A DNA stretch of 42,341 nucleotides from an uncultured Clostridia bacterium (GCA_947166385.1 CAMVEB010000033.1:1-42341); one strand, 5' to 3'. Numbered from the stretch's first letter, positions 20,666 through 29,718 are shown. The notes: a model not told the origin generated them from the letters alone. Numbers and translations are program-made.

Positions 20666-23005
20666 TCACTTATCCCGCACATAAACCCGCTGCTGCCCAT
20701 AAATGGGAAGCGACTGCCGGTCAGCGGCTTTATGCCATCCCGGCATCCTGACCATGATGGCGGAGATAGCGTAGGAATCGGCGGGCCGCAGATCTTCCTT
20801 GTTCTTCCCGAAACATTCACACCAGATCTCAATGTTGCTGACAACATTCCGGTGATACACACCAACCGGTCTGGTAGGATCGTCACTATCGCGGATATAT
20901 TCCCGGCGCTGGTAAACATTCATCTTGTTCCAGTCATTGGGAAGCAGTGCGTCCAGGTATTCAGCGACAACGCCTTCGCGCTCATCGTGTTCCATGGCAA
21001 GCACCTGCTCTTCCTTCGCCATCGCTTCCAGTTCCGGCGGCAGGTACAGGGGTTCCCCAGCCTTCGCAAGCACCATGGCTTCGGCCCAAATCATCTGGAT
21101 GGTTTCAGCGTCTAAATCCCACGGCTGATATTTCCCGTTGCCGGTCACCTTCACATTCCAGAATCGGCGGTTGCCTGTGATGTCACGCAGGTAGCCGTTT
21201 TCTGTGTTGGTGGTTCCGAAGAAAATACACTGCCGGAGATGCGGCGTTACCCGCCGCCCGAAGGAAGCTCGGTACTTATCGTCCTGCCGGGATACAAAAG
21301 CCTTCACCTTGTCGATGTCCGCCTTCTTCATGCCTGCCAGCTCTCCAATCTCCAGAATCCAGTAGCCCTGCAGCTTTTCAGCGGCGGTCTTATCGTTCAT
21401 ATCGGAAAGGGACAGGCTGTCAGAGAACCATTCCATTCCCAGCTTGGCGATCAGGGTGCTCTTGCCAATTCCCTGATCTCCGTTCAGGACAATCATGTAG
21501 TCGTACTTGATGCCAGGATTGAAAACCCGGTCATAGGCCGCGCACAGCGCCTTGCGTGTCACCGCCCGAACATACGGGTTATCCTGCGCGCCAAGGTAAT
21601 CAATCAGGAGAGTGTCCACCCGGTGCACGCCGTCCCACGGCGGCAGGGCTTCAAACATCTCCCGGATCGGATGGTAACTGCGGTCGTCCGTCACCTTCGT
21701 GACCGCGATCTCATAGTTCCGGGCGGAGAAGGAACCGTAGTGGCTGTCCACGTAGCTGATCAACTGCGCGTCATCCTGATCGCGCCAGAACTTTGCCGGG
21801 TGCTTCCATGGCACCGGGCCGGTAATCTCCATGCCATCCGCCAGCTGGTTGAAGGCGATATCCCGCAGGAGCGGATCGTTTTCCAGTATCAGCTGAATAT
21901 TGTGCAGGGAGTTTTCCAGCTTCAGGGTGCGGGGTTCATATACTAGCCGGGCCTTCCAGCTGTCATCGTCCGCCGGATCTTCGAAATCCGCCCCGGCTTC
22001 CTGCAACCGTTCCTCAGCCGCCTGCAGTTTCACCTCGTCCAGCGACATGGCGAATTTCCGCATTTCCTTAAAGGAAGCTTTGTCATCCAGATCGCCGAAC
22101 TTGTGAATTCGGACGATATCAAAAGCATTGCAGAGCTTCAGGTATGCAGGGTCCTTGGCATGGTGGGAATAGACAAACTTGTCTTCCTTGATTTCCACGC
22201 CCGCCATGGAGCTGGATTCAATCAGGTGCCAGCGCTGGTCGGATGCCGTCGGTTCATACACATCGTCCAGAAAGGTTTCGAGCGCCTTCTGAATCGGGTA
22301 GTATACCCGGTTGAACAGGCCGACAACGCCGTCCTTCGTCAGGGGATCCTGGACTTTTTTCCCGGTGGTCACAGCCGCCTGACTCTCCCGGGAAGAGGTC
22401 GGCAGGCGGGTGGGATCAATCCATTCAGGGTGAGCGTTCAGGATATCGTCCGGGTTCAGCCACGGGCCTTCCGTTTCCTTATAGACAAACACGCCATTCA
22501 TAGGGGTGGAGGGCCAGTACATCAGCTGGTTCGGCAGGTACGAACACTCGTCGAAATAGTCAATGCCCAGCATCTGCGCGAGATACCGGGATACAGCGGC
22601 AAACTCCTCCGGGGAAGTGTCCCTGGTCATCGGAATGATGATCCGGACCCGGGGCTTTTCCTCCGTACTGCTGTGGGTGGTGTAAAGCGCAGCCGTATAT
22701 GGCATGTTCTCTTCAAACCCGTCGAGGAAAGCGGTGTCGATGCGGTCGCCGTCCAGTGAAACCATGGAGCGGGACTCCACGGTATCCACCTTCCGGCGAC
22801 CGCCGATCAGTACGCCCGCGACAAAGCCGCCGTGATCCTTTGCCTGATCACGGTCGGCCTTGCTCATTTTGGCGTATTCCTCCGCTGATTCCGGGGTGCG
22901 AAGAGTGTGCTTCAGGCGCTCCTTCAGGTTCTCGAAGGAGATGGTCTTGTTTGACCACTTCAGCGCCTGTCGGCTGGCTCCATATGCGATCCCGAGATCA
23001 CGCAT
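20666..23005 (-). CDS. VapE-type phage primase-helicase (virulence-associated E family)
   Basis: A protein of 779 residues. The N-terminal third has primase-like wording (MVSLDGDRIDTAF, TTHSSTEEKPRVRIIIPMTR, PNQLMYWPSTP). The C-terminal half is a helicase of the VapE/D5-like group: EALPPWDGVHRVDTLLIDYLG, Walker A GDQGIGKS at residues 509-516, then WILEIGELAGMKKADIDKVKAF, FGRRVTPHLRQCIFFGTTNT and NRRFWNVKV. It would prime and unwind DNA at the phage origin. ATG at 23005 follows GAGGAGGGAACCGC and overlaps the preceding gene by eight bases. The spacer with TTGTCTA repeats lies just after its stop. Confidence 0.92.
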   Translation of the reverse strand: MRDLGIAYGASRQALKWSNKTISFENLKERLKHTLRTPESAEEYAKMSKADRDQAKDHGGFVAGVLIGGRRKVDTVESRSMVSLDGDRIDTAFLDGFEENMPYTAALYTTHSSTEEKPRVRIIIPMTRDTSPEEFAAVSRYLAQMLGIDYFDECSYLPNQLMYWPSTPMNGVFVYKETEGPWLNPDDILNAHPEWIDPTRLPTSSRESQAAVTTGKKVQDPLTKDGVVGLFNRVYYPIQKALETFLDDVYEPTASDQRWHLIESSSMAGVEIKEDKFVYSHHAKDPAYLKLCNAFDIVRIHKFGDLDDKASFKEMRKFAMSLDEVKLQAAEERLQEAGADFEDPADDDSWKARLVYEPRTLKLENSLHNIQLILENDPLLRDIAFNQLADGMEITGPVPWKHPAKFWRDQDDAQLISYVDSHYGSFSARNYEIAVTKVTDDRSYHPIREMFEALPPWDGVHRVDTLLIDYLGAQDNPYVRAVTRKALCAAYDRVFNPGIKYDYMIVLNGDQGIGKSTLIAKLGMEWFSDSLSLSDMNDKTAAEKLQGYWILEIGELAGMKKADIDKVKAFVSRQDDKYRASFGRRVTPHLRQCIFFGTTNTENGYLRDITGNRRFWNVKVTGNGKYQPWDLDAETIQMIWAEAMVLAKAGEPLYLPPELEAMAKEEQVLAMEHDEREGVVAEYLDALLPNDWNKMNVYQRREYIRDSDDPTRPVGVYHRNVVSNIEIWCECFGKNKEDLRPADSYAISAIMVRMPGWHKAADRQSLPIYGQQRVYVRDK

Positions 23006-23573
23006 GCGGTTCCCTCCTCATATCGGGTACCCATCTGTGTTCAAACCGCGCTTGCCGGGCCAGCCTGTAGGCCCTTTCCGTCGCGGCATCATCCTGATCG
23101 CACAGGTAGGAGCTGTCGTCGCCGAACAGTTCAAACCTGCCGTCCTTGTTGATGCCGGGGTGGGCGGCGAAGTGATCACCGTCGATGGTTTCGAAGTTGA
23201 ACTCGTAGGGCCAGCCTTCCTTGCCGTTGCTGTAAGCGCGGCGGGAAATATCCTCCGAAATATCCCGGGCGTCATCGCCCTCCGGGATCTTGCCGACGAC
23301 GAGCACCTTGCCGCCCTGTTCCGCGAAGCGGTTGATCTTCAGGGCATCCAGGTCGGTCATCTGGCCTTTCACTTCCACATACAGGTCACCGCCGTCACGG
23401 CCATCAACCCCATGCAGAAGGAAATCAGGAAGGTAGTACAGTCCGTCGCCAAGGTCATAGCCTTCCGGCTCGTATTCCCAGTCCACATGGCAGGCGTCGA
23501 AGAAACGTGCCCACCGCGCTTCCAGCCTTGAGCGGAACCGGTACCCCTTGTATTCAGTCTCAATAGGCTTCAT
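22998..23573 (-). CDS. PD-(D/E)XK nuclease-like phage protein
   Basis: A protein of 191 residues. It opens TEYKGYRFRSRLEARWARFFDA, followed by WEYEPEGYDLGDGLYYLPDFLL and DLYVEVKG. PD at residues 49-50, ExK at 67-69 and the glutamate in SRLEARW form a typical PD-(D/E)XK active site. Similar phage proteins have been seen as stand-alone recombination or repair nucleases. The C-terminal half contains acidic loops and a basic end (RARFEHRW-like RQARFEHRW). AAAGGA precedes the ATG at 23573. Confidence 0.8.
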   Translation of the reverse strand: MKPIETEYKGYRFRSRLEARWARFFDACHVDWEYEPEGYDLGDGLYYLPDFLLHGVDGRDGGDLYVEVKGQMTDLDALKINRFAEQGGKVLVVGKIPEGDDARDISEDISRRAYSNGKEGWPYEFNFETIDGDHFAAHPGINKDGRFELFGDDSSYLCDQDDAATERAYRLARQARFEHRWVPDMRREPHA

Positions 23574-23622
23574 AAAAAATCCTTTCCGGGCGGACCCGCC
23601 GTCAGCAGGCCCGCCCTGTGTT

Positions 23623-23952
23623 TCAGTCGTCTTCGCCGTTACACTGGTCGACGTAAGCGTGAAGGGAAAAGTCCAGCGCCTTCATCAGGGCTTCCAGCGC
23701 GTCATCGCCGCAGCTGGCGATCCGGATTCCGATTACCTTGCCGTCCTCGTCGCACTCCGGCTCGAGCAGGTAGTCCCCGTACAGGACGGTCAGGTCAAGG
23801 AACGTCCGGCTGCCGCTGGCGCGGTCCCCGCCGGTGGGACCTGTGGTTCCGGCTTCCACCCGGAGAACAGCGTCCTCCGTGTGTACCTGCCGTTCAAAGG
23901 TGTCAACCACGACACCGTTGATCTTCTGTGCCGATTCACGAATCGCGTACAT
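23623..23952 (-). CDS. Small phage protein of the early operon, function unknown
   Basis: A protein of 109 residues from the ATG at 23952, selected because GGAGG lies eight bases ahead; an in-frame ATG at 24000 lacks a site. It begins MYAIRESAQKINGVVVDTF, has a glycine-rich loop (GTTGPTGGDRASGS) and ends in a helix and acidic tail (DDALEALMKALDFSLHAY, NGEDD). Not recognised. It is the first gene of the leftward early operon, directly next to the divergent control region. Confidence 0.55.
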   Translation of the reverse strand: MYAIRESAQKINGVVVDTFERQVHTEDAVLRVEAGTTGPTGGDRASGSRTFLDLTVLYGDYLLEPECDEDGKVIGIRIASCGDDALEALMKALDFSLHAYVDQCNGEDD

Positions 23953-24046
23953 TTTTGCTTCCTCCATATCTGTCGTAGTAGTGAACTGCCGTCGGCTCAT
24001 TCGGGTGAATCTCTGCTCATGGTTCCCGGCTCCTTTCCTCGCGTGT

Positions 24047-24280
24047 TCACTCTCTTACGTTCAGATGGGAGCCGGTTTTTACAGTGAATTCGGATTTTTC
24101 TTTCGGAAAATGTGTGGGTTGTTGGCGGTATATAAAAGGAAGCGACAGATCACCCCGGGTCGGGATCGAGAAGCATATATAAATGAAGAAACTCCGCCGG
24201 ATGCGGCAGGATCATTTTTTTATGAGGAAATTTTCACTTTTACTGTAAAAACGAACCTCCATCTGAACGTAAGGGAGTGA
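24047..24280. promoter_or_regulatory. Divergent early control region with ~40-bp inverted repeat
   Basis: Two arms, 24047-24087 and 24233-24280, are inverted copies of each other (shared string reading outward: CTGTAAAAAC, then CATCTGAACGTAAG, then GAGTGA). One arm faces the leftward operon starting at 23952, the other the rightward operon starting at 24323, at similar distances. Between them lie AT-rich stretches (TATATAAAAG, CATATATAAATG) that could hold promoters. The layout suggests one regulator controlling both operons. No clear -35/-10 pair was assigned. Confidence 0.6.
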
Positions 24281-24322
24281 GCCGGTCAGAGCGGCATCAC
24301 TCAGGGAAGGAGGTAAAGTCCC

Positions 24323-24643
24323 ATGACAAAGAAGGACAAGGCGACTCTCGTTGAGGGGCTGAAACGGATCTGCGCGGATGTGGCCGTACTGGTCAGTCTG
24401 TTCGAAGACGGTGAAGCCCCGGGCACACAGGACACGCCCGCCGAGGAAGAGCCCAAGGCTCCCGCAAAGGTGTACACCTATGAGGAAGTCAGGGCGATTC
24501 TGGCGGAGAAGTCCAGGACTGGGTTCCGAGCGGAAGTGAAAGCGCTGCTCACCAAGCACGGTGTGACACAGCTTTCTGATGTGAAAGAGCCCGCAGTATT
24601 TGCGGCCATCGTGGCAGAAGCGGAGGGAATTGGAGTTGGCTAA
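24323..24643 (+). CDS. Conserved phage protein, function unknown
   Basis: A protein of 106 residues beginning MTKKDKATLVEGLKRICADV. It has an acidic and proline-rich linker (APGTQDTPAEEEPKAPAK) and a C-terminal helical domain (YTYEEVRAILAEKSRTGFRAEVKALLTKHG, TQLSDVKEPAVFAAIVAEAE). Homologues in gut phages carry the misleading label 'rRNA biogenesis protein rrp5'; nothing in the sequence supports such a role. It precedes DUF2800 as usual and overlaps it by eight bases. AAGGAGG lies ahead of the ATG at 24323. Confidence 0.7.
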   Translation: MTKKDKATLVEGLKRICADVAVLVSLFEDGEAPGTQDTPAEEEPKAPAKVYTYEEVRAILAEKSRTGFRAEVKALLTKHGVTQLSDVKEPAVFAAIVAEAEGIGVG

Positions 24644-25772
24644 GCACGCATTCTTAGCCGCTTCCGCGAGTGACCGATGGCTCCACTGCCCTCCATCCGC
24701 GAAGCTGTGCGCACAGGAAGAAGACCAGGGAAGTCCTTACGCGCAGCAGGGAACGGACGCGCATGAGCTCTGCCAGTACCTGCTTGAGAAAGGGCTGGGC
24801 AGAGATGTAAAGGATCCGACCGAAGACCTGACATGGTATGACGCAGAAATGCGGGAAGCCGCCGAAGGCTACGCTTCCTTCGTACTGGGTCAGGTGGAAG
24901 AAGCCAAAGCCCTGTGCCCTGATCCGATGGTCTGCGTTGAACAGACCGTGGATTTCTCCAAATGGGTAGAGCACGGGTTCGGCACGGCGGATGCCCTGAT
25001 TGTAGCGGACGACCTGCTGTACATCACGGATTTCAAGTACGGCGTCGGATGCCTAGTCAGCGCGTCGGGCGAGGATGGAACCGGAAACAGCCAGCTGAAA
25101 TGCTACGCGCTTGGAGCGCTGGACACGTTCGGAAACCTGTTTGATATCAAGCGGATCAGGCTTTCGATCTACCAGCCCCGGCGGGAAAACATCGATACAT
25201 TCGAGCTGACGAAGGACGACCTGCTGAAATGGGCGGATGAGGTTCTGGCACCGATCGCCAAGCTGGCCTACGAGGGTCAGGGCGAGTTTGAGGCCGGGGA
25301 TCACTGCCAGTTCTGCAAGGTGAAAGCCACCTGCCGGAAACGGGCCGAGTACGCCATGGAGCTGGCGCGGTACGAATTTGCTGAAGGGCCTACGCTGGAA
25401 CCGGATGAGATCGCGGAGATTCTGCCGCGGATCGACACGCTGGTTCGCTGGGCGGACGACATCAAGAAGTACGCGCTGAACCAGGCTCTCGCCGGAGTAA
25501 AGTTCCCCGGGTACAAACTGGTGGAAGGCCGGAGCAATCGCAAGTACACAGACGAAGCGGCGGTAGCGAGGATCGTGACCGAAGCGGGATACGATCCCTA
25601 CGAAAAAACACTGCTGGGCATCACGGCGATGTCGAAGCAGCTGGGTAAATCCAAGTTTGAAGAACTCCTGAGCGGCTTGGTTATCAAGCCTCAGGGAAAA
25701 CCCGTGTTAGTTCCGAAGAGCGATGACCGCCCGGAATTCAACACAGCACAACAAGATTTTATGGAGGAATAA
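24636..25772 (+). CDS. DUF2800 protein, Cas4/RecB-like nuclease
   Basis: A protein of 378 residues from a TTG at 24636 (GGAGGG just upstream), giving MAKHAFLAASASDRWLHCPPS, the usual DUF2800 start. Further marks: YAQQGTDAHELCQYLLEKG, YITDFKYGVGCLV (the D-x-K type nuclease strand) and four cysteines including CQFCKVKATC, in the RecB/Cas4 arrangement that can hold an iron-sulphur cluster. Phage members accompany DUF2815 and polymerase and are thought to act in recombination or replication. Length is normal. Confidence 0.88.
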   Translation: MAKHAFLAASASDRWLHCPPSAKLCAQEEDQGSPYAQQGTDAHELCQYLLEKGLGRDVKDPTEDLTWYDAEMREAAEGYASFVLGQVEEAKALCPDPMVCVEQTVDFSKWVEHGFGTADALIVADDLLYITDFKYGVGCLVSASGEDGTGNSQLKCYALGALDTFGNLFDIKRIRLSIYQPRRENIDTFELTKDDLLKWADEVLAPIAKLAYEGQGEFEAGDHCQFCKVKATCRKRAEYAMELARYEFAEGPTLEPDEIAEILPRIDTLVRWADDIKKYALNQALAGVKFPGYKLVEGRSNRKYTDEAAVARIVTEAGYDPYEKTLLGITAMSKQLGKSKFEELLSGLVIKPQGKPVLVPKSDDRPEFNTAQQDFMEE

Positions 25773-25776
25773 CATC

Positions 25777-26346
25777 ATGAGTAAGGTTTCTAATCCGACA
25801 AAAGTTATCACTGGCAAGCACACTGTTTTCTCTTACCTGACCGTCAACGAGCCGAAAGTCCCGCTGGGCGGCGGCACCCCGAAGTACAGCGTCTCCCTGA
25901 TCATCCCGAAGTCCGATACCGTGACCGTGGAGAAGATCAAGGCCGCGATTCAGGCCGCCTACGACGAGGGGCAGGGTAAGCTGAAGGGCAACTCCAAGAC
26001 TGTCCCGGCGCTGGAGGATCTGAAGACCCCGCTGCGTGACGGCGACAAGGAGCGCAAGGGCGACGAAGCCTACGCCAATGCCTGGTTCATCAACGCCAAC
26101 AGCACCACCAAGCCTGGCGTTGTGGATGCTGACCGGAATCCGATTCTGGACAGCAGCGAGCTGTACTCCGGCATCATCGGGCGGGCGTCGATTTCCTTCT
26201 ACGCCTTCAACAGCAACGGCAACCGGGGCATCGCCTGCGGGCTGAACAACCTGCAGAAGCTGGCTGACGGCACTCCGTTGGGCGGTCACAGCCGCGCCGA
26301 GGATGACTTCGCCGACGACGATGACGACGAGGATTTCCTGGGCTGA
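25777..26346 (+). CDS. DUF2815 protein, probable single-stranded DNA-binding protein
   Basis: A protein of 189 residues from the ATG at 25777, four bases after the DUF2800 stop; GGAGGAATAACATC precedes it. Typical segments are VITGKHTVFSYLTVNEP, PKYSVSLIIPKSD, DGDKERKGDEAYANAWFINANS and YSGIIGRASISFYAFNSNGNRGIACGLNNLQKL. The final acidic tail (DDFADDDDDEDFLG) resembles those of SSB proteins, which recruit partners. The family is found between DUF2800 and PolA in phages and is predicted to have an OB-like fold. Confidence 0.88.
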   Translation: MSKVSNPTKVITGKHTVFSYLTVNEPKVPLGGGTPKYSVSLIIPKSDTVTVEKIKAAIQAAYDEGQGKLKGNSKTVPALEDLKTPLRDGDKERKGDEAYANAWFINANSTTKPGVVDADRNPILDSSELYSGIIGRASISFYAFNSNGNRGIACGLNNLQKLADGTPLGGHSRAEDDFADDDDDEDFLG

Positions 26347-26355
26347 AAACGACAA

Positions 26356-26380
26356 AGGGGTGGCGGACAACACCGCCACC
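26356..26380 (+). other. Intergenic hairpin
   Basis: GGGTGGCGG / CCGCCACCC with a short loop just after the DUF2815 stop. There is no T tract, so a processing or stability element is more likely than a terminator. Confidence 0.4.
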
Positions 26381-26414
26381 CAGACAACGACAAATATGAA
26401 TGAGGTGAAAAATC

Positions 26415-26615
26415 ATGGAATCCAGTACCATTACCATCAGTCAGCTGGCTGATCTGATCATTGTTGCCTGTTTCTTCATTGCTGGTTACGTTTCGGTTCT
26501 GTACCTTCTCGGAGAAGCAATCTCCGCAGTGATGGATTTCATCCGGGACAAGCGGAAAGCCCGGAAGGAACGTAAGGCCAAAGAAAAGGAGCAGGCCGAA
26601 GCGCAGGAAGCCTGA
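26415..26615 (+). CDS. Small membrane protein with charged tail
   Basis: A protein of 66 residues. Residues 9-35 (SQLADLIIVACFFIAGYVSVLYLLGEA) form one membrane helix. The rest is a highly charged helix (FIRDKRKARKERKAKEKEQAEAQEA). No family recognised; small membrane proteins of this kind are common in early phage operons. The ATG at 26415 is preceded by a weaker site, GAGGTGAAAAATC. It lies in the same orientation between DUF2815 and polymerase. Confidence 0.65.
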   Translation: MESSTITISQLADLIIVACFFIAGYVSVLYLLGEAISAVMDFIRDKRKARKERKAKEKEQAEAQEA

Positions 26616-26675
26616 TCCCACTACCGGCGGCAGGAGCCATCCTCCTGCTGCCGCTTTATCTTCGGAGGAATGACT

Positions 26676-28634
26676 ATGATACAGAACCTGAGTATCGACC
26701 TGGAGACGAGATCCAGCGTCGATATTGTGAAAAGCAGCGTATACCGTTACGCTGAATCTGACGATTTTGATATTCTGCTTTTCGGCGTTTCCGTTAATCA
26801 CGGCCCGATCAGGGTATACGATCTGGCGCAGGGAGACACAGTCCCGAAGGATATCCTGAAAGCGCTGACGGATAACACTGTGGAGAAATGGGCCTACAAC
26901 AGCAGTTTCGAGCGGGTCTGCCTGTCCGTCTGGCTTCGCCGGAAGCATCCTGAATTCTTCTCTTCCTACGGTGACGGTCAGTACCTTGACCCTTCCGCAT
27001 GGAAATGTTCCCTGGTACTGGGTATTTACAACGGCCTGCCCCTCGGGCTGGAGAAAGTCGGTGCCGTTCTCGGCTTTGAGGAGCAGAAGCTGAAGGAAGG
27101 CAAAGAACTGATCCAGTTTTTCTGCACTCCCAGCCGTACCAGCGGAAGGGCGTGGAACCTGCCGGAGCATGCGCCGGAGAAATGGGATCTGTTTATGCGT
27201 TACAATGAGCGGGATGTGCAGGTGGAGCTACAGATACAGGAACGGCTCAGCAAATATCCGGTTCCGGGTTTCGTCTGGGAGGAATACCATCAGGATCAGA
27301 TGATCAACGATCGCGGCATCCGGATCGACCGGAAACTGGTGAAGGAAGCGATCCGGATTGATGCCATCACCAAGGCTGATCTGACAGAGAAACTGAAACG
27401 GCTGACCGGGCTGGACAATCCGAACTCCGTAGTTCAGCTGAAGCAATACCTTGCAGATCACGGCGTTGAGGTGGATTCTCTCGGGAAGAAGGAAGCCGTG
27501 GAATTGATCAAAACCGTGCCGGATGACATAAAGGAAGTCCTGTCCCTCCGCTTGCAGATCGCCAAGAGCAGCGTGAAAAAATACCAGGCCATGGAAACGA
27601 CCGTCGGGAATGACGATCGCTGCCGGGGGCTGTTTCAGTTTTATGGTGCTTCCCGGACAGGCCGCTGGGCAGGCCGACTGATCCAGCTGCAAAATCTGCC
27701 GCAAAATCATCTGGAGGATCTGGAGCAGGCCCGGGAACTGGTGCGGCAGGGGGACTATGAAATGCTGAACCTGCTGTATCCCTCTGTGCCGGGGGTGCTG
27801 TCGGAACTGATACGAACAGCCTTTGTACCGAAACCCGGATACAAATTCATCGTCAGCGACTTTTCCGCTGTGGAGGCCCGGGCTCTTTCGTACCTCGCCG
27901 GGGAACAGTGGCGCATGGACGTGTTCCATAACGGGCGGGATATTTACTGTGAATCGGCGGCGCGAATGTTCCACTGCGTCGTGGAGAAGCATGGCCAGAA
28001 CAGCCACCTTCGCCAGCGCGGCAAGATCGCGGAACTCGCCCTCGGATACGGCGGGAGCGTTGGTGCCCTGACCGCGATGGGCGCGGTGACCATGGGCATC
28101 CCGGAAGAGGAGCTGAAACCGCTGGTGGACATGTGGCGTAAGGCTAATCCGAACATTGTCCGGTACTGGTGGAACGTGGACACAGCTGCCAAGACAGCGA
28201 TCCGGAAACAGATCCCGCAGTCTGTTGGCAACGTTCTCTTTGAAACACGGAGCGGCATGCTTTTCGTCACGTTACCGTCTGGACGAAAACTGGCATATGT
28301 GAAGCCCCGGCTGGAGGAGAACCAGTACGGCAGCGAGAGTATCACCTATATGGGTACTGACCAGCAGAAGCGCTGGTCCCGGATTGAGACATACGGTCCG
28401 AAACTGGTCGAGAACATAACGCAGGCGATCTGCAGGGACATTCTGGCTTTCGCTATGAAAAGCCTTCAGGAATACAGAATCGTCGCGCATGTTCATGACG
28501 AGGTGATCCTCGAAGTCCCCATGGAGACATCCCTGGACTCCGTCTGTGAACTGATGGGAAGAACACCGCCGTGGGTACCGGGTCTGGAACTCCGGGCTGA
28601 TGGATACCAATGCGGATTTTATCAGAAGCAATAA
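26676..28634 (+). CDS. Phage DNA polymerase I (family A)
   Basis: A protein of 652 residues. The ATG at 26676 is chosen; another six bases earlier sits right on the GGAGGA site. The N-terminal 3'-5' exonuclease starts IQNLSIDLETRSSVDI (Exo I D-x-E). The polymerase part has GRWAGRLIQLQNLPQN, motif A SDFSAVEARALSYLAGE, motif B QRGKIAELALGYGGSVGAL and motif C HVHDEVILEVP. There is no 5'-3' exonuclease domain, as usual for phage polymerases. It replicates the phage genome together with the VapE primase-helicase. Confidence 0.95.
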   Translation: MIQNLSIDLETRSSVDIVKSSVYRYAESDDFDILLFGVSVNHGPIRVYDLAQGDTVPKDILKALTDNTVEKWAYNSSFERVCLSVWLRRKHPEFFSSYGDGQYLDPSAWKCSLVLGIYNGLPLGLEKVGAVLGFEEQKLKEGKELIQFFCTPSRTSGRAWNLPEHAPEKWDLFMRYNERDVQVELQIQERLSKYPVPGFVWEEYHQDQMINDRGIRIDRKLVKEAIRIDAITKADLTEKLKRLTGLDNPNSVVQLKQYLADHGVEVDSLGKKEAVELIKTVPDDIKEVLSLRLQIAKSSVKKYQAMETTVGNDDRCRGLFQFYGASRTGRWAGRLIQLQNLPQNHLEDLEQARELVRQGDYEMLNLLYPSVPGVLSELIRTAFVPKPGYKFIVSDFSAVEARALSYLAGEQWRMDVFHNGRDIYCESAARMFHCVVEKHGQNSHLRQRGKIAELALGYGGSVGALTAMGAVTMGIPEEELKPLVDMWRKANPNIVRYWWNVDTAAKTAIRKQIPQSVGNVLFETRSGMLFVTLPSGRKLAYVKPRLEENQYGSESITYMGTDQQKRWSRIETYGPKLVENITQAICRDILAFAMKSLQEYRIVAHVHDEVILEVPMETSLDSVCELMGRTPPWVPGLELRADGYQCGFYQKQ

Positions 28635-28638
28635 AAAA

Positions 28639-28680
28639 CGGGCAGCCGCTCCGATCCTCTGGAGTGCTGCCCGATCTTTT
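28639..28680. terminator. Bidirectional terminator between polymerase and vsr
   Basis: CGGGCAGC(x)GCTCC / GGAGTGCTGCCCG hairpin with AAAAAA on the left and CTTTTTATT on the right, so it can end both the plus-strand polymerase and the minus-strand vsr transcript. Confidence 0.85.
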
Positions 28681-29132
28681 TATTCGTGTGTTTCCATGCC
28701 CGCATCTATCAGCGCGGTTTTTATCCGCTGGACGCAGTCATCAATATCCGCCCGAATATCACTTTCCCATAGTCTCACAACTGTCCAGCCCATTTCCCGC
28801 AAGGCATGATTATTCTTAGTATCGCGTTCAATGTTTCCCAGTATCTTGTTTCGCCAGAAGTCTGAATATCCAGCCAGTTCCTCTTCCAATGAACTCAGTC
28901 CGCGGATTGCCCAGTTATGGCCGTGCCAATAGTCCCCATCACAGAAGACGGCAACGTGATACTTCGTGAAGACGACATCCGGCTTTCCCGGGAGTTTCTT
29001 ATAGTTGACCCGGTAGCGCAGATTCTCTTTCCACAAGGCTTTCCTGAGCATAAGTTCCGGTTCCGTGTTTTTTGACGGAATCGCTGACATTATCTTATGC
29101 GTCACCTCTGCGGTACGTTCCTTGTTAGACAT
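28680..29132 (-). CDS. vsr: Very short patch repair endonuclease
   Basis: A protein of 150 residues. Family hallmarks: RTAEVTHKIMSAIPSKNTEPELMLRKALW, LPGKPDVVFTKYHVAVFCDGDYWHGHNW (with catalytic aspartate and the zinc-site histidines), FWRNKILGNIERDTKNNHALREMGWTVVRLWE. Vsr nicks next to T:G mismatches that arise when 5-methylcytosine deaminates, and so protects sites methylated by Dcm-type enzymes. It is the last gene of the defence operon whose methylase is at 33743. AAGGGTGAGTC precedes the ATG at 29132. Confidence 0.95.
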   Translation of the reverse strand: MSNKERTAEVTHKIMSAIPSKNTEPELMLRKALWKENLRYRVNYKKLPGKPDVVFTKYHVAVFCDGDYWHGHNWAIRGLSSLEEELAGYSDFWRNKILGNIERDTKNNHALREMGWTVVRLWESDIRADIDDCVQRIKTALIDAGMETHE

Positions 29133-29141
29133 GACTCACCC

Positions 29142-29717
29142 TTAAACACCACAGAAAATAACCTTTACGCCGACGGCACCCACAGCGTTTTTGATCTGCT
29201 TTTTATCTGCGTCAGTCAGCGCTTGTCCTGATAATGAAAGCTTCAAGCAGATAGACGGAAGTGTGCCGTTGATTGTCAACTTCGGCTCGTTCGAAATGAT
29301 ATCCAGCGCTTTTCGTAGAGCAGTTTCCCATTTCAGAACCGTGCCGCCACTGAGAACATATATTGTCCCGGACTCTGAGCGGAGGACAAACAGTCCGCTC
29401 TTTTTACCCGTTCCGCGCTGAATGATTTGTGCAGTTTCTCCATACACTTTACTTATTGTTTCCTCAGGTGTAGAAGCGGAAAGAGCCTCTTTGGTCAGTT
29501 TCTTGGTATAGGCGTTCAGAATTCCATCTTTGATGTAAGTTCTGACTTTCTCTTTCTCCATATAGCTAATCAGAACACCGCCAACTTCAGGAGTGTCCAC
29601 AAGCGTATCGATAAACTGTCCGCTTTCAATACGCCCGCATTCCCCGTAACCAAAACTACTCGCTTCTCTGAAAACCGCCTGCTTCACCTGGCTCTGAATG
29701 TTCTTTGGTAATGCCAT
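29142..29717 (-). CDS. Unknown protein of the GHKL-helicase defence operon
   Basis: A protein of 191 residues beginning MALPKNIQSQVKQAVFREAS. It has no membrane segment. Strands around GLFVLRSESGTIYVLSGGTVLKWETALRKALDII and LPSICLKLSLSGQALTDADKKQIKNAVG suggest an alpha/beta fold. No nuclease motif was recognised. It is set between the helicase (2 bases away) and vsr, so it is presumably a component of the same restriction system. GGAGGGATTCTAAT precedes the start. Confidence 0.6.
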   Translation of the reverse strand: MALPKNIQSQVKQAVFREASSFGYGECGRIESGQFIDTLVDTPEVGGVLISYMEKEKVRTYIKDGILNAYTKKLTKEALSASTPEETISKVYGETAQIIQRGTGKKSGLFVLRSESGTIYVLSGGTVLKWETALRKALDIISNEPKLTINGTLPSICLKLSLSGQALTDADKKQIKNAVGAVGVKVIFCGV

Positions 29718-29718
29718 A

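Noticed and set aside
24323..24643. rRNA biogenesis protein Rrp5
   Set aside because: This label circulates for similar phage proteins, but there is no S1 or TPR repeat in the 106 residues.
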